Assembly: GCF_000246855.1 (NCBI RefSeq)
Contig: NC_016609.1
Coordinates: 4,760,744 to 4,824,743 of the forward strand
Direction of reading: 5' to 3'
DNA length: 64,000 nucleotides
Source: Niastella koreensis GR20-10
GTDB lineage: Bacteria; Bacteroidota; Bacteroidia; Chitinophagales; Chitinophagaceae
Shown: piece after piece, positions 8,782-17,436 of the stretch
Position numbering within the stretch: the stretch's first letter is position 1
How the letters are laid out: every line of letters starts with the position of its first letter
Translations under genes and position numbers: made by a program
Notes under the pieces: generated by a model
Seen by the model: only the letters and a program-made list of their open reading frames with translations
Database searches by the model: none
Told to the model about the DNA's origin: nothing

Positions 8782-8968
8782 ATGGTAGTGGGATTGTAGC
8801 GGGATTGCCTGGGTATTGCCTAAGTATTGTCTGAGGATTGCCTGGGTATTGCCTAGCAGGCACCAGGATATCCAGAGAGTCTCCAGAGTATCCCCTGAGA
8901 ATATTCAGAGTATATGACTACCATTTCCCTGCCATTCCACTACCATTCAAGCACATTCACTCCAGGTA
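8782..8968. repeat. 11-bp phased tandem array in the GntR-transporter gap
   Basis: The 436-bp gap between the transporter start and the GntR 3' end holds no gene but carries about 17 consecutive 11-bp units in constant register. Units drift along the array: ATTGCCTGGGT-like (8793-8858), TCCAGAG-like (8870-8913), then ACCATTCC-like (8914-8957). The unit sequence changes while the period stays, which differs from a simple slippage repeat. Confidence 0.65.
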
Positions 8969-8981
8969 CGGGTACAACAAA

Positions 8982-9016
8982 AAAGGCCGCCCGCAGCAGC
9001 GAACAGCCTTTAATTT
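8982..9016 (-). terminator. Probable terminator of the GntR gene
   Basis: Inverted arms AAAGGC (8982-8987) and GCCTTT (9006-9011), with extra GC pairing inside, lie 28-57 bp downstream of the GntR stop. On the minus strand the hairpin is followed by a run of T (TTTTTTGTTG). Confidence 0.5.
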
Positions 9017-9038
9017 ATTGAAAATGTGACAATTGTAT

Positions 9039-9686
9039 TTAGCTTTCCACCAGCACCATTTCAAGCATCAGTTTTTCGCCCCGGGTCAGGTGCTGTAAAA
9101 GCGTTTGGGAAGCGGCTTCCAGGTCGTTGTTCTTCAAACACTCCACAATGCGGCGATGCTCGGTATCGGTCTCGGAATAGTCGTTTACGTGGCCTGAGGA
9201 GCTTAATTTGAAGTGGAACAGTGGAATGTTGCTGTTGGTATAGATCGTCATCAAACGGGCGTTTCCTGAGCCTTTAATGAGGGTTTCGTGAAACTTCACA
9301 TCCGCCTCGCAGGCGCCGCTGTGGTACCCCCGTTCCACCATGGATGAAAAATCGCCGCAGATCTGCTCCAGTTCTTTGATCACCTCCTTATTGCGGTGTT
9401 TAAAAAGCAATTTCAGGGCCCCCAGCTCCAGAATTTCCCGCAACTCCCTGATCTCCTTCACGTCTTCGGTGGTAATGGAGCGTACAAAACAGCCGCCCTT
9501 CTCGCCAAATTCCACCAACCCTTCACCCGACAGGCGGATCAGCGCTTCCCGTACGGCCACACGGCTTACTTCCAGTTTATTGGCCCAGGTATTTTCGGCC
9601 AGCCTGGAACCGCCGGTTAACTGATTGGCGAGGATCTTTTTCCTGATCTCCCCATACACTAAACTTGCCAGAGAGTTCTCTTTCAT
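9039..9686 (-). CDS. GntR family transcriptional regulator, FCD subfamily
   Basis: A 215-aa regulator. Residues ~8-75 are the GntR winged helix with LEVSRVAVREALIRLSGEGLVEF. Residues ~85-210 form the all-helical FCD ligand domain with the expected metal ligands (ADVKFHETLIKGSGN and the later HRRIVECLKN/LQHLTRGEK histidines). FCD regulators usually sense sugar acids or carboxylates and repress the linked catabolic operon. The palindrome at 8663-8676 in the neighbouring operon promoter fits this type. Confidence 0.9.
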   Translation of the reverse strand: MKENSLASLVYGEIRKKILANQLTGGSRLAENTWANKLEVSRVAVREALIRLSGEGLVEFGEKGGCFVRSITTEDVKEIRELREILELGALKLLFKHRNKEVIKELEQICGDFSSMVERGYHSGACEADVKFHETLIKGSGNARLMTIYTNSNIPLFHFKLSSSGHVNDYSETDTEHRRIVECLKNNDLEAASQTLLQHLTRGEKLMLEMVLVES

Positions 9687-9792
9687 GAGTCGGGTTCAAT
9701 TTATTAAAACAAAAGTAAACAATTTTTGTAAACATTTTCAGGCAAAAATTTAGACAGTTTTAATGTTCCCCGCTCCCTTTTACCTGACAGCG

Positions 9793-10638
9793 CTATTTTT
9801 TTATGCTATGAATAGCTTCATCGATATCCTCAATAAACACTTCATCCTGCATTTCGCAATAGATGTCTGACAAATGGTGATCGGCGGCTGCCAGGGTCCT
9901 GGCTTTTTCCAAACTTGCCATAGCTTCTTTTTCCTGGCGCAGTGATTGATAGATGAGGCCCTGGTAATAATAGATCTCGGCGTAATTGTCGTATTTTTTT
10001 AGTTGCAGGTCAAGATCAGCCAGGGCGCCTGCATAATCTTTGGTTCTCATTTTGGTTACAGCCCGGTGGATGTAGTCTGAAAACCCTATCCATTTATCGC
10101 CCTGCTGCGCCAGCACACTGTCAATACCCACCGCAAAATAATGGAAGGCCTGCGGGTAATTCCCCAACTCCCGTTCACAAAGCGCCATAACAATGTACAA
10201 ATTATAATTGCCATCGCCACTATTCATAGGGTGAAATCCCGATAGCGTGTCGAACCTGCGCAGATCGGTTAAAGCACCGTTATAATCCCTGAGAAATTTA
10301 AACAGGCACCAGCCCCGGATGCCTAAAAAAGGATAAGGCTTCAAATCAACCGCCCGGTCCATATATTTTCGCCAGGTATAAAAATCGCCGCGTTTGAGAT
10401 AAGGAACGCTTATCTCCCGCCAGGCTTCGGCATAATCAGGACATGTTCTTATAGCACTGTCGTAGTATTGCTGCGATTTGCGTGTGCCTTGCGGAAATTG
10501 ATCGGCTGCATTGTATATAAGACAGGCTTTGATATGGCAACTATCGTGAAATACATTGCAGTTGGTTTGTGCATGGCACCATTGCATAACTATGAGCAAA
10601 CCCAACAACAGGCTGCTTTTTTTCAGGGTAGTACACAT
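9793..10638 (-). CDS. Secreted TPR-repeat protein, last gene of the peptide operon
   Basis: A 281-aa protein with a signal peptide (SSLLLGLLIVMQWCHAQ) and at least four TPR-like helical pairs, for example PDYAEAWREISVPYLKRGDFYTWRKY and YAEIYYYQGLIYQSLRQEKEAM. TPR proteins mediate protein contacts, here in the periplasm. It overlaps the upstream gene by 16 bp, so it is translated with it. Its role in the cluster is unknown; it may assist assembly of the export or uptake complex. Confidence 0.65.
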   Translation of the reverse strand: MCTTLKKSSLLLGLLIVMQWCHAQTNCNVFHDSCHIKACLIYNAADQFPQGTRKSQQYYDSAIRTCPDYAEAWREISVPYLKRGDFYTWRKYMDRAVDLKPYPFLGIRGWCLFKFLRDYNGALTDLRRFDTLSGFHPMNSGDGNYNLYIVMALCERELGNYPQAFHYFAVGIDSVLAQQGDKWIGFSDYIHRAVTKMRTKDYAGALADLDLQLKKYDNYAEIYYYQGLIYQSLRQEKEAMASLEKARTLAAADHHLSDIYCEMQDEVFIEDIDEAIHSIKK

Positions 10639-11168
10639 GCTATCCCTCCTTTATTTAGTTTGAAGGTGATGTATTGATAGCTGTCGTAGTTCTTATCTTT
10701 ATATACAGCTGGCTGCCAGCCCCGCAACTCTTTTGTAAGTTTCAATAACCGGCTGGCTATACGAGGATCGAATTTGACAGGCTGGTATTGAGTATTCAAT
10801 TCATATACCCGGAAGCGACCGGTTTGTCCCGAACAATTTATTATAAAACGAATAGTGAGGTATCCGTTCCCGCCCGCAGGATCAACAACAGGTTTGTAGC
10901 TATTTTTAAAGTAATGTTCTATTTCTCTTTTATGCTGTTTATAGTAAGAACCGGTATTGTAGTATTGAAAAACTATTTTGGAATTACAAACGGTAAAGCC
11001 GGGATCGTCGAGTGCAGCATTGAACGCAAGATCTCCTGTATTGAGGGGGAAACTGTCAACGCGTACATAAACTGAATCGTTCTGCTGTGCAAAAGCAGTG
11101 CCTCCACCGGCCAGCATTAAAAGGAAGAACAAGGTTCTTATTTTTCGTTGCGCTACCAACTGCATCAT
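10623..11168 (-). CDS. Secreted TonB C-terminal-like protein
   Basis: A 181-aa protein with a signal peptide (RTLFFLLMLAGGGTAFAQ). The C-terminal ~80 residues resemble the TonB/energy-transducer fold: GYLTIRFIINCSGQTGRFRV, then a helical segment, then LRGWQPAVYKD (TonB C-domains typically show GxVxVxFxVxxxG and WxPA). There is no Pro-rich linker and no retained transmembrane anchor, so it is not a complete TonB. It is 6 bp from the HlyD gene, so it belongs to the peptide operon. It may contact the operon's outer-membrane receptor (inference). Confidence 0.6.
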   Translation of the reverse strand: MMQLVAQRKIRTLFFLLMLAGGGTAFAQQNDSVYVRVDSFPLNTGDLAFNAALDDPGFTVCNSKIVFQYYNTGSYYKQHKREIEHYFKNSYKPVVDPAGGNGYLTIRFIINCSGQTGRFRVYELNTQYQPVKFDPRIASRLLKLTKELRGWQPAVYKDKNYDSYQYITFKLNKGGIACVLP

Positions 11169-11174
11169 CTGTTT

Positions 11175-11879
11175 TTAATTAAAGTAACCGAAGATCCGTT
11201 GGATCAATCTTCTGTTACCGGTTATCAGTTGCGCTTCCCCTTCCAGTAAAGCGGTGGAAGGCAGGGCGCCGGCAGGAAGATGAATACCACCAGGAAAAAT
11301 AACGGTAACAAGATAGTGTTTTTTATCCGGTACCAGCGACATGCCGGCAGTAGTTCCGGAAAATGAAAGGGTTTCTTTATTTCGGGTACCTCTCATGGTA
11401 ACGTTTACCGGCAGCCCATTACGAACCCGCAATGCTTTTTCAACCGGGATCAACATGCGCCCCATCATGGCCGGGGTATCAGCAGGCACTACTACGGCTA
11501 TCAGGCGGCCTTTTTCAATGGAAGTGGTTTCATACAGGAAGCTGAGTTTTCCGGTAGCAGGACTTTTTATAATACGTTTGGTTTGCGGGCCTGCGATCAG
11601 GCAAAGCGGTGAATCTTTTTGCACCAGCTGGCCATCGCCCACCAGCGTGTATAGCAGGCCGCTATCAGGCGCTGTGATCCGGGCTACCTGCCTGTCGGTA
11701 CCCAGGGTAATGGCGCCTGTAATGCGTTCCGGTACATAAATGATCCAGGAAAATACCAGTAATATCATTACAATCCATAAGATCAATCCCGAACCATATA
11801 AAATGATCAGGGGCGGTGGCTTTCCAATAACCTCCCGCGTAACTTCCTTTTCTTCGGATAACTGGTCCAACTTGCTCAT
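11175..11879 (-). CDS. HlyD-family membrane fusion protein, short form
   Basis: A 234-aa protein with one transmembrane helix (~26-48, LIILYGSGLILWIVMILLVF) followed by a lipoyl-like domain (ARITAPDSGLLYTLVGDGQLVQKDSPLCLI and IIKSPATGKLSFLY). It is much shorter than classical HlyD/MFP proteins (about 400 aa) and lacks the long coiled-coil hairpin. This suggests a reduced adaptor, possibly relying on another outer-membrane partner. It follows the C39 ABC transporter gene by 11 bp and is its likely periplasmic partner. Confidence 0.8.
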   Translation of the reverse strand: MSKLDQLSEEKEVTREVIGKPPPLIILYGSGLILWIVMILLVFSWIIYVPERITGAITLGTDRQVARITAPDSGLLYTLVGDGQLVQKDSPLCLIAGPQTKRIIKSPATGKLSFLYETTSIEKGRLIAVVVPADTPAMMGRMLIPVEKALRVRNGLPVNVTMRGTRNKETLSFSGTTAGMSLVPDKKHYLVTVIFPGGIHLPAGALPSTALLEGEAQLITGNRRLIQRIFGYFN

Positions 11880-11890
11880 ATGAAATTATA

Positions 11891-14089
11891 TTAATTACCC
11901 AGTTCCAGTTGATTTTTGATAAGCGTAAAATAATGTCCTTTTGTAGCCACCAATTGCTCGTGGGTGCCGCATTCCACAATGCTGCCTTTACTCATTACCA
12001 CAATCTGATCGGCGTTTTTAACGGTGCTTAACCGGTGTGCAATGATCAGCACGGTTTTGCCTTTATAAAACTGCGATAACTTACCCAGGATCTCCTTTTC
12101 ATTATTGGCATCGAGCGAACTGGTAGCCTCATCCAAAAAGAGATAGGATGGATTTTTATAAACAGCCCTGGCAATAAGCATTCGTTGCTTTTCGCCCCCA
12201 CTCATCGAAACGCCGTTATAACCCAGGTTGGTGGTATACCCATTGGGTAAACTTTCAATCAACGTACTGAGATTGCTTATTTCCACTGCGTCTTTTAACC
12301 GTTCTTTATCCAGCGGTTCATCTGATGCCGATTCGGTAATGTTCCTGGCAACGGTATCGGAAAAAATAAAACCATCCTGCATTACCACGCCACACTGCCC
12401 GCGCCACTGATCGGTATTTATGGCCAGGATATTTTCATCCGCCACCCTGATCTCGCCCTGCGTTATTTTGTACAGCTTCAGTATCAACTTTAATAAAGTG
12501 GTTTTACCGCTTCCGCTGGCGCCTACGATCGCCGTCACTTTTCCCTGTGGAATTTCGAGATTGATATTATTCAGTATCCACCTGGTGGCGCCGCCATACC
12601 GGAAGCTGGCATTTACTAATTTGATGTTACCTGGTTGAGGTGCTACGGTGACCCCATTTTGGGCCAGCTCATCTTCCTCTGATAATTCATTGTGGATCTC
12701 TGCAAGCCGCTTGATACTTAGTCTTGCATCCTGGGCCGATTGAAAAAAGGTGATCAGGGAATTAATGGGCGCGTTCAGTTGCCCGATGATGTATTGAATA
12801 GCCATCATGCTGCCGAGCGTGATCCGTCCCTGCACTACATTTTCTGCAGCTACAATGATGATGATAATATTCTTTAGCTGGTTTATAAAGTTGGCGCCGT
12901 TTGACTGGATCTGCCCCAGCGATAATCCCTTCATCAACACTTTATACAACCGCATTTGAATAGTTTCCCATTCCCAACGGCGGCGCAGCTGGCTGTTGTT
13001 AAGCTTTATTTCGGTGATCCCATTGATCAATTGAAGAATGCCGCTTCTGTTGGCCGCTGCTTCATCGTGCCGCTGGTAATCGAGGATGGCCCGTTTTTTT
13101 ACAAACAAAACCACCCAGCTGATGTAAACGATGGTGGCTACCAGGAAAATAAAAAAGATCTTCCCATCATAAGTTGCCAGAATAGAACCAAAGATAACCA
13201 GGGTCACCATCGAGAACAGCACATTGAGCGTGGTGGATGATAAAAAATTCTCGATGCGCTGGTTGTCTTCAATTCGTTGTAACAGATCGCCCGTCATTTT
13301 TGACTCAAAGAATGAAACAGGCAGTTTCATGATCTTCGCCAGAAAATCGGAGATAATGGAAATGTTTATGCGCGCACTCAGGTGCAGCAACAACCAGCTT
13401 CGCACCGTTTCAATAGCTGACTGTGAAATAAACAACATCAACTGTCCCAGTAAAATAATATAGATAAACGACAGGCTTTTACTGCCTATGCCATAATCAA
13501 CGATCGCCTGGGTGGTAAAGGGAAAGATCAACAAAATAAGCGTAGCCGCTATAAGCCCCAGTAATAACTGGTACAGGATCTTTTTATGTGGCCGGATATA
13601 ATGCCAAAGGAATTTTCCTTCTTCCCACATCTTCTTTTCCGGCGCACCCTCGTTATCATAAAATTCTTTATTCGGTTTTAAGATCAATACCGGGCCGGCA
13701 CTGGCTTTGTCGGAATTTTGCAACCACCCTTCCTGAAATTTATCGTGCCGGTATTTTAATAAGCCTATGGAAGGATTTGCTACATAAATATACCGGTTGT
13801 CGGTTTTGTAAACGACCACAAAGTGCTTTTGTTTCCAGTGGGCGATGCAGGGTAACGGCGCATCGTCCTTTAATTTTTGAAAATCAATATTTACCGACAG
13901 CGTTTTAATGCCGATCGATTCTGCCGCCTGTGAAAGCCCCAAAAAACTAACCCCATTCCGGGTTATATGACTCTTTGTTCTTAAATACTCTACACTATAA
14001 TTCTTCCCATAGTGTTTTGCAATCATTTTTAAACACGTGGGACCACAATCCATTTGATCGAGCTGACGGAAAAAAGGAAATTTTTTCAT
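11891..14089 (-). CDS. C39 peptidase-containing ABC transporter (double-glycine leader cleavage and export)
   Basis: A 732-aa exporter from the ATG at 14089; a longer reading to 14233 would overlap the preceding gene and adds no domain. Residues 1-130 are a C39 cysteine peptidase with catalytic Cys15 in QMDCGPTCL and His in KHFVVVYK; the usual Asp position reads Asn (VANPSIG). Then follow a six-helix membrane domain and an ATPase with Walker A GASGSGKTT, signature MSGGEKQR, Walker B YLFLDEATS and AHRLSTV. Such transporters cut after GG and export the core peptide. The 51-aa precursor in this operon ends its leader with GG. Confidence 0.92.
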   Translation of the reverse strand: MKKFPFFRQLDQMDCGPTCLKMIAKHYGKNYSVEYLRTKSHITRNGVSFLGLSQAAESIGIKTLSVNIDFQKLKDDAPLPCIAHWKQKHFVVVYKTDNRYIYVANPSIGLLKYRHDKFQEGWLQNSDKASAGPVLILKPNKEFYDNEGAPEKKMWEEGKFLWHYIRPHKKILYQLLLGLIAATLILLIFPFTTQAIVDYGIGSKSLSFIYIILLGQLMLFISQSAIETVRSWLLLHLSARINISIISDFLAKIMKLPVSFFESKMTGDLLQRIEDNQRIENFLSSTTLNVLFSMVTLVIFGSILATYDGKIFFIFLVATIVYISWVVLFVKKRAILDYQRHDEAAANRSGILQLINGITEIKLNNSQLRRRWEWETIQMRLYKVLMKGLSLGQIQSNGANFINQLKNIIIIIVAAENVVQGRITLGSMMAIQYIIGQLNAPINSLITFFQSAQDARLSIKRLAEIHNELSEEDELAQNGVTVAPQPGNIKLVNASFRYGGATRWILNNINLEIPQGKVTAIVGASGSGKTTLLKLILKLYKITQGEIRVADENILAINTDQWRGQCGVVMQDGFIFSDTVARNITESASDEPLDKERLKDAVEISNLSTLIESLPNGYTTNLGYNGVSMSGGEKQRMLIARAVYKNPSYLFLDEATSSLDANNEKEILGKLSQFYKGKTVLIIAHRLSTVKNADQIVVMSKGSIVECGTHEQLVATKGHYFTLIKNQLELGN

Positions 14090-14099
14090 GAATGCCTGT

Positions 14100-15530
14100 C
14101 TATGTTTTGACAATGGTGAGAATTTGTTCGCGTACCAAAAATTGGGTAAGGGTAAGCACAGACTGAATGGAATCATTGTCGCCTGATTGATTACCATATT
14201 CAATGGCCAGTTGGCGTACTGATCTTTTACCATTTACCAGGAAGAGAAAATCAATCACCTGCCTGGCGTCTTTATACTCCTTACCCTGGTAGCAATTGTA
14301 TAAAGTATGGCTGATGGTTTCACCGGCACTGCTTTTTTCTCCCGTTATAGTAAACCTGAAATTTGAATGAAGACTGATAACACTATCAGCATTGAGGTAG
14401 GCAGCAGTTATTTGCGGATCGGCTGCTTCTTTTTTCCGGGCTGCATACACCCAGTTAGCGTAATGATCGGCATGCATTTTTTCACCCGTTTTCATATGCC
14501 AGGCGCCGGCCGTGTTTTCATAAACGCTTTCATAATCATATTTGACCAGGTAGGCTTTAATATCCTCGGCGGTGAACATTGCCTGTACCTGGCTGAAATT
14601 ATTGCCCAGGGGACCAAAATGAATAAACAGTCCGTCTTTTTTAAGCACCCTGTTTATTTCGGGAAACAGTTGTGGGAACGGGAGCACATCGGTAAAATAA
14701 ACCGAGAGTATACAGGATACAGAACGATCAGGCAGGGGCAATTGCGTGGCATCAGACAAAAAATAAGCAATCTTATCGTTGATGTGAGCCCGGTCGGTTT
14801 CGGTATAACCAACTGCCGCCGCTGAGGCAGTCAGGCTGTTGGTGCTGTGTTTATTATCCCTGATCTGGGAAAAGTTGAGGTCCGCAAAATTGATCTGCTT
14901 CCCTTTCGCGATCCCGTTATAGAACGATGCCATGGGAAAGGCCAGATCAGTTGCATACAGGTGATCGAAACGATCGCTGATGTCCCAGGCTATACGTCCC
15001 AGTCCCGCGCCCAATACCAATGCCGTTTGCGTGTCATGACAATGTTCGCTGATAACAGCTGATAGACTATTGCGAATAATACTCAATTGTTCTTCTGCCT
15101 CCGGAAAACCGCACCAGTCTCTTTTCAGGTAGTTAAACGCTTTAACCTGGAACAGGTCCTGGAATTTATTGTTTACCGCTACATTCAGTAATTGTTTTTT
15201 GCTGAAATATTTCTCAATACCATCGATAGCATGCCGGATAAGTCCCATATTTGAAAGTGTTCCTTTTTTCAGTGCATCGGCTGCATTTTTCCTGAAGGCC
15301 AATCCCTGGTAAGGGTTGTGGTATTTGCCTGCAGCTTCTTCCTGTTTCAATACGTACTTACTGTATTGATACCAGGTTTCTGCCAGGAACAACGAAGGAT
15401 TTGGCAACAGTACCGGAATGCCATCAATAACGGGATAGTTATATGTAGAACCCGGCGCAATTAGTTGTTCCAGTGGTTGAGTAATATATTCCAGCGTTTT
15501 TTTGGTGTGTACACAGATCAGATCTTTCAT
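14100..15530 (-). CDS. N2227/carnosine-methyltransferase-like SAM methyltransferase with Trm112-like N-terminus
   Basis: A 476-aa three-part protein. Residues ~5-43 resemble a Trm112-type segment (YNYPVIDGIPVLLP), though the zinc cysteines are mostly lost. Residues ~168-365 are a class I methyltransferase with LVLGAGLGRIAWDIS (SAM loop) and DGLFIHFGPLGNNF. Both stretches recall the N2227 family (eukaryotic CARNMT1, which methylates histidine in carnosine), by memory of GAGLGRLAWEIA and WINLGPL. Residues ~385-476 form a small helical domain like a peptide-recognition or winged-helix unit. It sits 10 bp before the exporter and likely modifies the precursor (inference). Confidence 0.7.
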   Translation of the reverse strand: MKDLICVHTKKTLEYITQPLEQLIAPGSTYNYPVIDGIPVLLPNPSLFLAETWYQYSKYVLKQEEAAGKYHNPYQGLAFRKNAADALKKGTLSNMGLIRHAIDGIEKYFSKKQLLNVAVNNKFQDLFQVKAFNYLKRDWCGFPEAEEQLSIIRNSLSAVISEHCHDTQTALVLGAGLGRIAWDISDRFDHLYATDLAFPMASFYNGIAKGKQINFADLNFSQIRDNKHSTNSLTASAAAVGYTETDRAHINDKIAYFLSDATQLPLPDRSVSCILSVYFTDVLPFPQLFPEINRVLKKDGLFIHFGPLGNNFSQVQAMFTAEDIKAYLVKYDYESVYENTAGAWHMKTGEKMHADHYANWVYAARKKEAADPQITAAYLNADSVISLHSNFRFTITGEKSSAGETISHTLYNCYQGKEYKDARQVIDFLFLVNGKRSVRQLAIEYGNQSGDNDSIQSVLTLTQFLVREQILTIVKT

Positions 15531-15537
15531 CCTGTAA

Positions 15538-16245
15538 TTATTTAATGGCCAGAAAACCCTCGAAGCAGATATACTTCATGATGGTAACTATATCGGTAAA
15601 ACCAGCGCGCTCCATCAGGTCTTTGTTACCCTGGGTTGAAAATGGTTCCAATACACCTTTGATACTATTTGCTTTTGAATAAATTTCGCTGGCGCTGTAG
15701 CCATTGTTGAATTTGAAATCATTGTATAAGGAAGTGGCTATATCCTGGAACCGGGCATCCGGGGCCCTTACTTTTTCAAAATAAAGAAAGGCGCCGCCCC
15801 AGTTCAACGCATTGTAGATTTTATCGATCAACAGCTGCCGCATTTTTGGCCGCACAAACTGCACCGTATAATAACTTACAATGAGGTCGCATTTTTTCAG
15901 ATCCATCTCCGCAATGTTATCGGTGATGATCTGAATGTCATTACAGGACAGGCAGCGCTCCCGCGCGATCCGGGTCATATCCGATTCAATATCCACGCCA
16001 ATGAACTCACAATTCTTATGGCTGTTCCTTTCGGCCAGGTTAAGAATAAGCGAACCTGTTGAACAACCCAGATCATAACAAACCGATCCTTCGCTAAGGA
16101 AAAAATCAGCTACCTGGCAAATAAGCTGATGGCCTTCTTTGTAAAAGGGCACTGACTTGCTTACATGGGGATCAAAATGCGAGGCAGTTTCTCCGCCGAA
16201 AGTCCAGCCCGCATTCTTTACATCAATCGAGTCTCCGGCATTCAT
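15538..16245 (-). CDS. CmoA-like SAM-dependent methyltransferase
   Basis: A 235-aa protein close to CmoA-type enzymes along its whole length: SKSVPFYKEGHQL, CYDLGCSTGSLILNL (SAM loop, 57-71), SYYTVQFVRP, NALNWGGAFLYFEKVR and the C-terminal AGFTDIV...GFLAIK. CmoA makes carboxy-SAM for tRNA modification and uses an arginine (Arg199 in E. coli, from memory) to bind the carboxyl. Here the matching segment reads SKANSIKGVL with Ala at that site, so ordinary methyl transfer is more likely. The start codon overlaps the preceding stop by 4 bp (ATGA). Confidence 0.75.
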   Translation of the reverse strand: MNAGDSIDVKNAGWTFGGETASHFDPHVSKSVPFYKEGHQLICQVADFFLSEGSVCYDLGCSTGSLILNLAERNSHKNCEFIGVDIESDMTRIARERCLSCNDIQIITDNIAEMDLKKCDLIVSYYTVQFVRPKMRQLLIDKIYNALNWGGAFLYFEKVRAPDARFQDIATSLYNDFKFNNGYSASEIYSKANSIKGVLEPFSTQGNKDLMERAGFTDIVTIMKYICFEGFLAIK

Positions 16246-17420
16246 AGCTGATTGGTTACAGGGTTAGCAATAGGGTTTAATAACAAAAAGTTTTCGTACG
16301 AAAAATCGTAGGTCTGACTGGAAGTGTCGTACTGGTATAAAAAGTAGTTTACTTTTTCATCCACTTCGTTCAGGGCTTCTTCAAATGCTGACCAGAGCAA
16401 TCGCCCTTTTTCCGATAACATTTCCCCGGATCTGAAATCTTCCAGCGCTATTTTGAATTTCCGCATTCTGAAAGCGAACCGGCCCAAGAATTCATGCAAC
16501 TGACGATCGCTGAAAATTTCCCCATCCAGCAGGCGCCAGGAATTGGTATTGGAAAAACAGAATGGCAGCAGGGAGTAAAATGCACCCAAAACAGTTCTTA
16601 CATCGTTTGACCGGTTATTAAACTGTTTTATGGGCGTTTCAGGAGGTACTGAAAAAAAGGAGTTTTTATCGAACATCACCGCATAATAAATTACATGACC
16701 GCACTGATGAGTAATATCTTCGCAAAAAAATACCTCGTCGTGCCAGTCCTGCGCATTAAAGAATGCCGTTCCGTTGGCCAGCATAGAAGCGAAAGACCGC
16801 ATCTGTTTACTTTTAAAGATGACTACCTTTTTTACGGTGGCCTGCAACAGCGCATCAAATTCGGGATAATAAATTTTTATATAGGCCAACGCTTTTTCGA
16901 GGTGTTGTTTGTGGCGGCTAACCACGTCTTCAATGGCCGGATCTTCATTCCCCTCAAACAGGGTATTCAGCAATGGATCATTATGTAAACACAATTCTAT
17001 CCCTGAATCAGGTAACAGGCATATTGGTTCGCAGGTAGCATTAACAACCTCGCCGTTTACCATTAATCTTGCCAGGAATGCTTTTTCGTGGCCATAATAT
17101 TCGATGGGCCCTTCCGTGATATCCGTATGATAATAGCCAATATTTGGCAGGTAAATTATACCGGATCTATCGGGATAAACTGTTATTGACCCTGGTCTTT
17201 TTTCAGGAACTATATAACCATATACTATCTGCTCCAGCGGGATCTTCTTCTCGCGCGCATTGAACCAGGTATACAACATGGGTTCCATAAAAGGGGCATC
17301 CGCGTCAAACTCCAACAGATCAAACAGGTCTTTGCGGTTTTTATAGAGCAGCAGGTTTATGTATTGGATATAACCATCTCTGCCTTCTGCGGTTTTTTGA
17401 TTGATAAATTCATAATTCAT
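16242..17420 (-). CDS. Divergent aKG-HExxH-type peptide beta-hydroxylase-like protein (HQxxH)
   Basis: A 392-aa protein from the ATG at 17420; upstream codons up to 17462 overlap the receptor gene. The segment RSFASMLANGTAFFNA, then EDITHQCGHVIYYAV (His238 and His242), then DVRTVLGAFYSLLPF resembles RiPP proteins with a HExxH motif, now known as Fe(II)/2-oxoglutarate-dependent peptide beta-hydroxylases. Two differences stand out: Glu of HExxH is Gln, and the downstream GxxH-type histidine is Tyr (GAFYS). No signal peptide. It may hydroxylate the precursor core, or be an inactive scaffold. Family assignment rests on pattern only. Confidence 0.6.
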   Translation of the reverse strand: MNYEFINQKTAEGRDGYIQYINLLLYKNRKDLFDLLEFDADAPFMEPMLYTWFNAREKKIPLEQIVYGYIVPEKRPGSITVYPDRSGIIYLPNIGYYHTDITEGPIEYYGHEKAFLARLMVNGEVVNATCEPICLLPDSGIELCLHNDPLLNTLFEGNEDPAIEDVVSRHKQHLEKALAYIKIYYPEFDALLQATVKKVVIFKSKQMRSFASMLANGTAFFNAQDWHDEVFFCEDITHQCGHVIYYAVMFDKNSFFSVPPETPIKQFNNRSNDVRTVLGAFYSLLPFCFSNTNSWRLLDGEIFSDRQLHEFLGRFAFRMRKFKIALEDFRSGEMLSEKGRLLWSAFEEALNEVDEKVNYFLYQYDTSSQTYDFSYENFLLLNPIANPVTNQL

Positions 17421-17436
17421 AACACATGCTTTAGCG

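Noticed and set aside
8782..8968. Possible CRISPR array
   Set aside because: Units are only 11 bp, contiguous and drifting; there are no repeats of 24-40 bp with spacers and no cas genes.
11891..14233. Longer start for the C39 exporter at 14233
   Set aside because: It would overlap the methyltransferase gene by 134 bp and adds residues before the conserved peptidase start MKKFPFFRQLD.
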